Source: Oikopleura dioica
Lineage: Eukaryota; Chordata; Appendicularia; Copelata; Oikopleuridae
Assembly: GCA_907165135.1 (NCBI GenBank)
Contig: OU015568.1
Span: 9,494,501 to 9,558,500, forward strand
Direction: 5' to 3'
Length of the DNA: 64,000 nt
A program made the translations under genes and the position numbers. This document shows, piece by piece, positions 58,801 through 64,000 of this stretch; position 1 is the first letter of the stretch, and each line of letters starts with the position of its first letter. The notes beneath the pieces are model-generated. The model searched no databases and had not been told where the DNA came from. It worked only from the letters and a program-made list of their open reading frames with translations.

Positions 58801-60662
58801 AGCGATGCACAACTGTTCGTCATCGACGAGAGCTTGTTGGACGAGAGTCCTCCACGGGCAAAGGCGAACATCGACATGCGCTGGGGCGAGTCGATCTTCT
58901 TCTTTGCAAGTCGAATTCGAAGAATCTCGTCCAAGGCGGGCGCAAAGTCAAGGACTTCGTCAAGCAACAGATCAACACGGGCAGCGAGGCCTTCCGCAGC
59001 ATGTTCGCTCACAGCTCGAATTACGAAGAGAAACGCCGCGGCCCTGTAGAAAAATCGAACGACGACAAGTACCAGCGCCACTGGCCTCCGATCTTTAATC
59101 GCCACCCAGTTACTTCGTATCATCTCGGCGGCGAGTCTCGCCTCCGCGGTCAGGAACTGTCAATTGTCTGCTTCGACGGGGATTTCCGATCGGACGATCA
59201 CTGGGTCTTCATTTCCGTTCATTTGCTAGATATTTCTCTCTCCAGCGATGTTTACTCCGCGCCAGAAGATGATGCCCAAGATCGTCTCAATATCTTCCTT
59301 TTCCAGGTAATTTTCAATTGCCTGTCTCTTTATTTCATAATTGCCATTTTCATTTTTAGACGTTCATCTTCAACCTTGGTCTTTACATGCCTAGTCTAAA
59401 ACGAAAAATAAATTTTCAGCAGTACACAATATCGCATTTTCACAGTTGAATTGAATGAAAAATAAAATAGCTATTAGAAAGTTAGAAGTGGGGCCTATTA
59501 TTTTGTCTGCAGTACAGAAGAACACACTTTTGGGAAAAACGTGAAAAACGCTATATAGGCCGTCATTAAATAGCCCATGTGGAATCTACCCCCGCCCCGC
59601 CCCTAGCTTCCAAAATATAGTCCCCCATATTTTGTTAGATTTTGGGGCATAAATTCTAGATTTTTTTGCAGTACAATAAAACACACTTTTGGGAAAAAAC
59701 GTAAAAACGCTATATAGGCCGTCATTAAATAGCCCTTGTGGAATCTACCCCCGCCCCGCCCTAGCTACCAAAATATAGTCCCCCCATATTTTGTTAGATT
59801 TTGGAATATAAATTGTAGGGATTTGCGCGCGCCGCGCGCATTAAATAAAAATTGTATAAGAAATTATATATATAATTTATTGTATTTTTTTAATTTAGTT
59901 CATTAATATTATTAAAAAATAGGGATTTGCGCGCGCCGCGCTCAATAAATAAAAATTGTATAAGAAATTATATATATAATTTATTGTATTTTTTTAATTT
60001 TGTTCATTAAAATTATAAGAAAATAGGGATCGCGCGCGCCGCGCGCATTATATAAAAATTGTATGAAAAATAAATTATAATTTAAAAAAATAGAAATAAA
60101 ATTTATTCTAGCCCTATTAAATCTGGATTTAAAATTTCGCCGTTGTATCACTGTACTTGTATTAGTGTACAGTATTGTATCACTGTACTTGTATTAGTGA
60201 AGACAAAAAAATTGTGTTCACTATTACAAGTACAGTAAAACAGAAGTACAGTGATACAATAATGTCGAAAGTACACTAATACAAGTACAGTGATACAATT
60301 TTCCACTGTACACAAATGCAAGTACAGTAATACGGGGTACTCATGAAAAATGCATAAATAAATACGATTAATTAATTGATTAATGGATTACCCTCAGCCA
60401 AAGTTGCGCATGTTTCTTGTATTGTTCTTCCTGTTCCTTGTATGTTGGCAGCGCTTTTTCAATTTGCTCCAGCTCAGTTTCCGAAAAGGTGCCGATCTCC
60501 AACAAAAGCCCTGAAATAAAAATATAACCACCCGCATAAATAATCAATTTTCAAACCTTTATAACCTTCAGGGCCGCTGAGACAGCCGATTAGATTCTGC
60601 CCTTCAGTCTGTTTTATCAGCTTCTGGAAGTCGACAGGCGGAGTCGACCAGGCCTTCGGCAT
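52892..60662 (-). CDS. Gln-rich protein with two copies of an unusual zinc-finger module (923 aa)
   Basis: Eleven exons in unbroken phase: 60662-60557, 60510-60392, 55944-55743, 55588-55549, 55499-55247, 55207-54593, 54554-54079, 54030-53943, 53884-53623, 53548-53275, 53228-52892. Module 1 (encoded about 55780-55250) reads KLKCGQGGAYRW, FNKVVCPFC, RRHITEVH, VLCLKCYHIG. Module 2 (about 53540-53200) repeats it: KLKCERGEVYVW, YQKIICPMC, RKHLEQVH, EVCRMCHR, FKKIHPG. Between and after them are Pro/Ser-, His- and Gln-rich low-complexity regions (polyQ, HHHHHQQQQ), typical of a transcription factor. The N-terminal exons have a repeated-looking DFQKL motif. The start MPKAW at 60662 is the first ATG after a CTTTTCTCAG acceptor at 60733 that could be a trans-splice site. 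Exons 2 and 3 flank a 4,447-nt intron that contains a mobile element. Confidence 0.72.
55955..55963. repeat. left copy of 9-bp target-site duplication
   Basis: CATGAAAAA directly abuts the left end of the 4.4-kb element; the identical sequence follows its right end at 60342-60350. Confidence 0.75.
55964..56690 (+). repeat. left inverted-repeat arm
   Basis: Order from the outside: a TGTATCACTGTACTTGTATT block with short palindromes; two AT-rich units each headed by the GC palindrome GCGCGCGGCGCGCGC (about 56245 and 56345); two ~140-bp units containing GGGGCGGGGCGGGGGTAGATT and GACGGCCTATATAGCG (about 56385-56522 and 56544-56684). A degenerate third partial unit follows near 56730-56760. Confidence 0.85.
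56893..59402 (+). pseudogene. BLTP1/tweek (KIAA1109)-like gene fragment inside the element
   Basis: About 800 codons resembling an internal segment of the ~5,000-aa bridge-like lipid-transfer protein BLTP1 (Drosophila tweek). Diagnostic stretches: KPSTVLFSCQPKGKVECTL, SDIGQANINYDMRCLSEIL followed by FPKAWYNRSIARRLFL, and VDMNIGNVLGKTVWVTEQL. It retains introns (58627-58734 and 59308-59361), so capture was from genomic DNA. It lacks both ends of the gene, and the frame breaks near 57200-57215, 57960-57985 and 58895-58906. It therefore cannot make a functional protein as it stands. A complete BLTP1 gene presumably lies elsewhere in the genome. Confidence 0.75.
59505..60341 (-). repeat. right inverted-repeat arm
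   Basis: Mirror of the left arm: two ~140-bp GC-rich units (about 59510-59645 and 59667-59808), three (not two) AT-rich units headed by GCGCGCGCCGCGCGC-type palindromes (about 59825, 59932, 60030), then the GTATCACTGTACTTG block to the end. One extra AT-rich unit makes this arm ~110 bp longer than the left. Confidence 0.85.
60342..60350. repeat. right copy of 9-bp target-site duplication
   Basis: CATGAAAAA, identical to 55955-55963. Confidence 0.75.
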
Positions 60663-61362
60663 GCTACTGTAGTAACTTCCGCCTGTACTGCTTTTCAGCT
60701 TCTGGAAGTCTGTGCTGTGGATAGTCCGAACCCTGAGAAAAGGGCTCAATTTATTTGTAATTTCTCGAAAATGGTATCAATAAAGAAAAGAGTGGTAATA
60801 GTATGTTTTCATCTCATACGGGTTTTATCACAAAATATCTCAAAACTTTTTCATCGATAAACATCACACTTGTGAATCGCGAAAATATCATGTTCTGACT
60901 GGATATTTTGCTGCTAAAAACTGACAATTATAGAGCCCTAGATATCGATTGCTTCCTGTTCGTCGACCCTGGCATCTGTCGACATAAATATTACTTTTTC
61001 AATATAATTTCTAAACAAAACAACATCAATAATTATTTATTTTTCTGACGAGACGAGACATTGACAAGTTTTCTTTTCGAATATATTTTATTCGTAAAAT
61101 CTTTTCGGCCAAACAAACTGGGGCTCAAACTGATTGGGAAACTGGTTTTAAAATTTGAAATCAAACAAAACACAAAACATGTTTTCAAAAACGGAAACAT
61201 AGACTAGTTAACACAGAAGATTGGATTTGGATTGTTGAACTGGCTGGAAGTGAATGTGACATGTTCTTTTTGGTTTGAGAAGGTCCCTTCGATTTTTGTG
61301 AAATAACGAACTAGCGAAAGGAACAAATTTCTCGATGGTTGTATAAATAATTAGAATTGAAC
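60663..61362. other. 700-bp region upstream of the zinc-finger gene
   Basis: AT-rich gap between two minus-strand genes. A CTTTTCTCAG at 60733-60742 may be the acceptor of a 5' exon or of a spliced leader. No other coding exon could be joined in phase; promoter presumably here. Confidence 0.35.
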
Positions 61363-62947
<1,585 letters not shown>

Positions 62948-63104
62948 TCAATTTTTTTAGTTATTGCACCAATCTTTTTGGCAAAAAAAAGAAGAAGCTA
63001 GAGTTACAGAAAGTGGTGATTGTAGTTCAACTTGGCAATAGAAAATATTAAATAAATAGATAAAAGCTAGAAGTGTGAAAGTGTAATTTCAATTCATATT
63101 CGGA

Positions 63105-64000
63105 TTATTCTTTCTGGAGGACGATGCAAGCGCGGGAAGGAAGGTAAATGTTGAGCGATTGGGCACAATTATCAGATTCATCGGGAGATGTGAAGAATTC
63201 TTGATCTTTTGCTAGTCGAGCGTGGCCGTGGAAACGCTCCTCGTCTGAATCAAGAACGAGTTGGTATTTCCCTGGCTCCCGGACGCCGAATTGATAGTCG
63301 GAATACGACTGAAAAGGGTAAAATGAGATAGGAGAAGGAAAGTACCTTGGAAGCGTGGAAGTTGAATACAAAGATGCAATTCGCACGATCGAAGATGATC
63401 ACTTTGTCACCCTCCGATTTCCTCGTCGAATAACCAGGCGGAGCAGAAAGCCAACATGTTTTCTTTTCCAGGTCATTTATTGCCGAGTCAAAATTCTCCA
63501 AAAATTGATAACGAAGCAGAGAATCTTCAGCAAGCGAAAACTGTCGTCGACAGTGCTAAAACAATCGATTAAAACTTGGCCTTGAATATTTTTAAAAGCA
63601 AATCATTATTGATTCTAAAAAATCGATGATTACCTGATAAGATTCGCCATTTCCCTTTCTCGGAAAATCTAGCCACTCTGGATGGCCAAATTCGTTTCCG
63701 ATAAAATTCAAATATCCTTCTCCGCCAAGCGCGTGGACCAGCAGTCTTATCATCTTATGCAGGGCCATGCCACGGTCGATAACGTCTGTTCTTTCGCTAA
63801 GAACGCTCATGTTCGTGTACATCTGCGCGTCCATCATCCAGAAGGCTAGCGTCTTGTCTCCAACGAGCGCTTGGTCGTGTGATTCTGCGTACGCAATGAC
63901 TTTCTCGCCATATCTTCGATTCTCCAGCGTGTGGCAAATGTGTCCAATGTTCCAATCTTCGTCTTTTTGTTCTTTGAGTAGCTTGATCCACATGTCCGGT
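63105..64000 (-). CDS. GBE1: glycogen branching enzyme, 3' part
   Basis: Forms alpha-1,6 branches in glycogen. Exons continue beyond the window: >64000-63635, 63555-63346, 63308-63105. The visible ~260 C-terminal residues match human GBE1: [105 protein letters not shown], and the all-beta C-terminal domain ending [11 protein letters not shown]. The GH13 active-site aspartates lie upstream, outside the window; the AESHDQ histidine-aspartate is present. Introns are 37 and 79 nt. It is partial only because the window ends. Confidence 0.95.

Larger units (their letters stand above)
55964..60341 (+). mobile_element. 4.38-kb long-inverted-repeat element carrying a gene fragment (Mutator/Pack-type structure)
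   Basis: The outer ends are inverted copies: CCGTATTACTGTACTTG at 55971 is matched by the reverse complement ending near 60337. Inversion continues for ~0.7-0.8 kb on each side (arms 55964-56690 and 59505-60341) through the same ordered sub-blocks. A 9-bp direct repeat (CATGAAAAA) flanks it. No transposase was found; the interior holds a BLTP1-like gene fragment in plus orientation, opposite to the host gene. Long inverted repeats, 9-bp duplication and captured host sequence are the features of Mutator-like Pack elements, but family assignment is by structure only. It lies wholly within one intron of the zinc-finger gene. Confidence 0.8.

Noticed and set aside
60392..60732. A separate small gene upstream of the zinc-finger gene
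   Set aside because: Its last exon ends in phase 0 with a GT donor and exon 3 at 55944 starts in phase 0. Removing the inserted element leaves a 60-nt intron, so one gene explains it better.

Overview
This 64 kb window is animal nuclear DNA from a very compact genome. Chordate-type genes (SK potassium channel, ORMDL, GET3, cyclin K, DENND5, AlaRS, enolase) are split by introns that mostly measure 38-50 nt, intergenic gaps are often under 200 nt, and several introns begin with GA, GC or GG instead of GT (G*-AG introns). Together this points to an appendicularian tunicate such as Oikopleura. That identification is an inference; no species marker was read. Exon models below were built by hand from reading frames, GT-AG (or G*-AG) junctions and phase agreement.

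Layout. 0-5.2 kb: 3' end of a proline-rich gene, HDAC8-like deacetylase (-), a novel FN2/TSP1 single-pass membrane protein (+). 5.4-19.5 kb: a same-strand run of phosphofructokinase, COP9 subunit 7, a 48-aa small ORF, cyclin K, DENND5 and alanyl-tRNA synthetase; very short gaps suggest operons resolved by spliced-leader trans-splicing. 19.8-26.4 kb: CD36-family receptor (-), a secreted 220-aa protein (-), a MAP9-like coiled-coil protein (+) with unusual splice donors. 26.4-32.7 kb: a long non-coding stretch leading into an SK channel (KCNN). 32.8-46.7 kb: small membrane protein, SAFB-like SAP/RRM protein, choline dehydrogenase, an unknown protein, NAGK, ORMDL and GET3. 48.3-51.7 kb: three unknown proteins (-). 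52.9-60.7 kb: a 923-aa Q-rich zinc-finger gene (-). 61.4-64 kb: enolase and the 3' part of glycogen branching enzyme (-).

The standout is at 55,964-60,341. A 4,378-bp element with ~0.7-0.8 kb inverted-repeat arms, flanked by a 9-bp direct repeat, sits inside one intron of the zinc-finger gene. It carries an intron-containing, frame-broken fragment of a BLTP1/tweek-type lipid-transfer gene. Removing the element and one repeat copy shrinks the host intron from 4,447 to 60 nt, the normal size here. Structurally it resembles a Mutator-like (Pack-type) gene-fragment carrier. A 312-bp foldback element sits in a SAFB-like intron and a 141-bp MITE-like element lies at 47.4 kb.

Several otherwise well-conserved genes (SAFB-like, NAGK) contain one-nucleotide frame breaks, mostly in A/T runs. 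These look like homopolymer errors in the assembly rather than biology.
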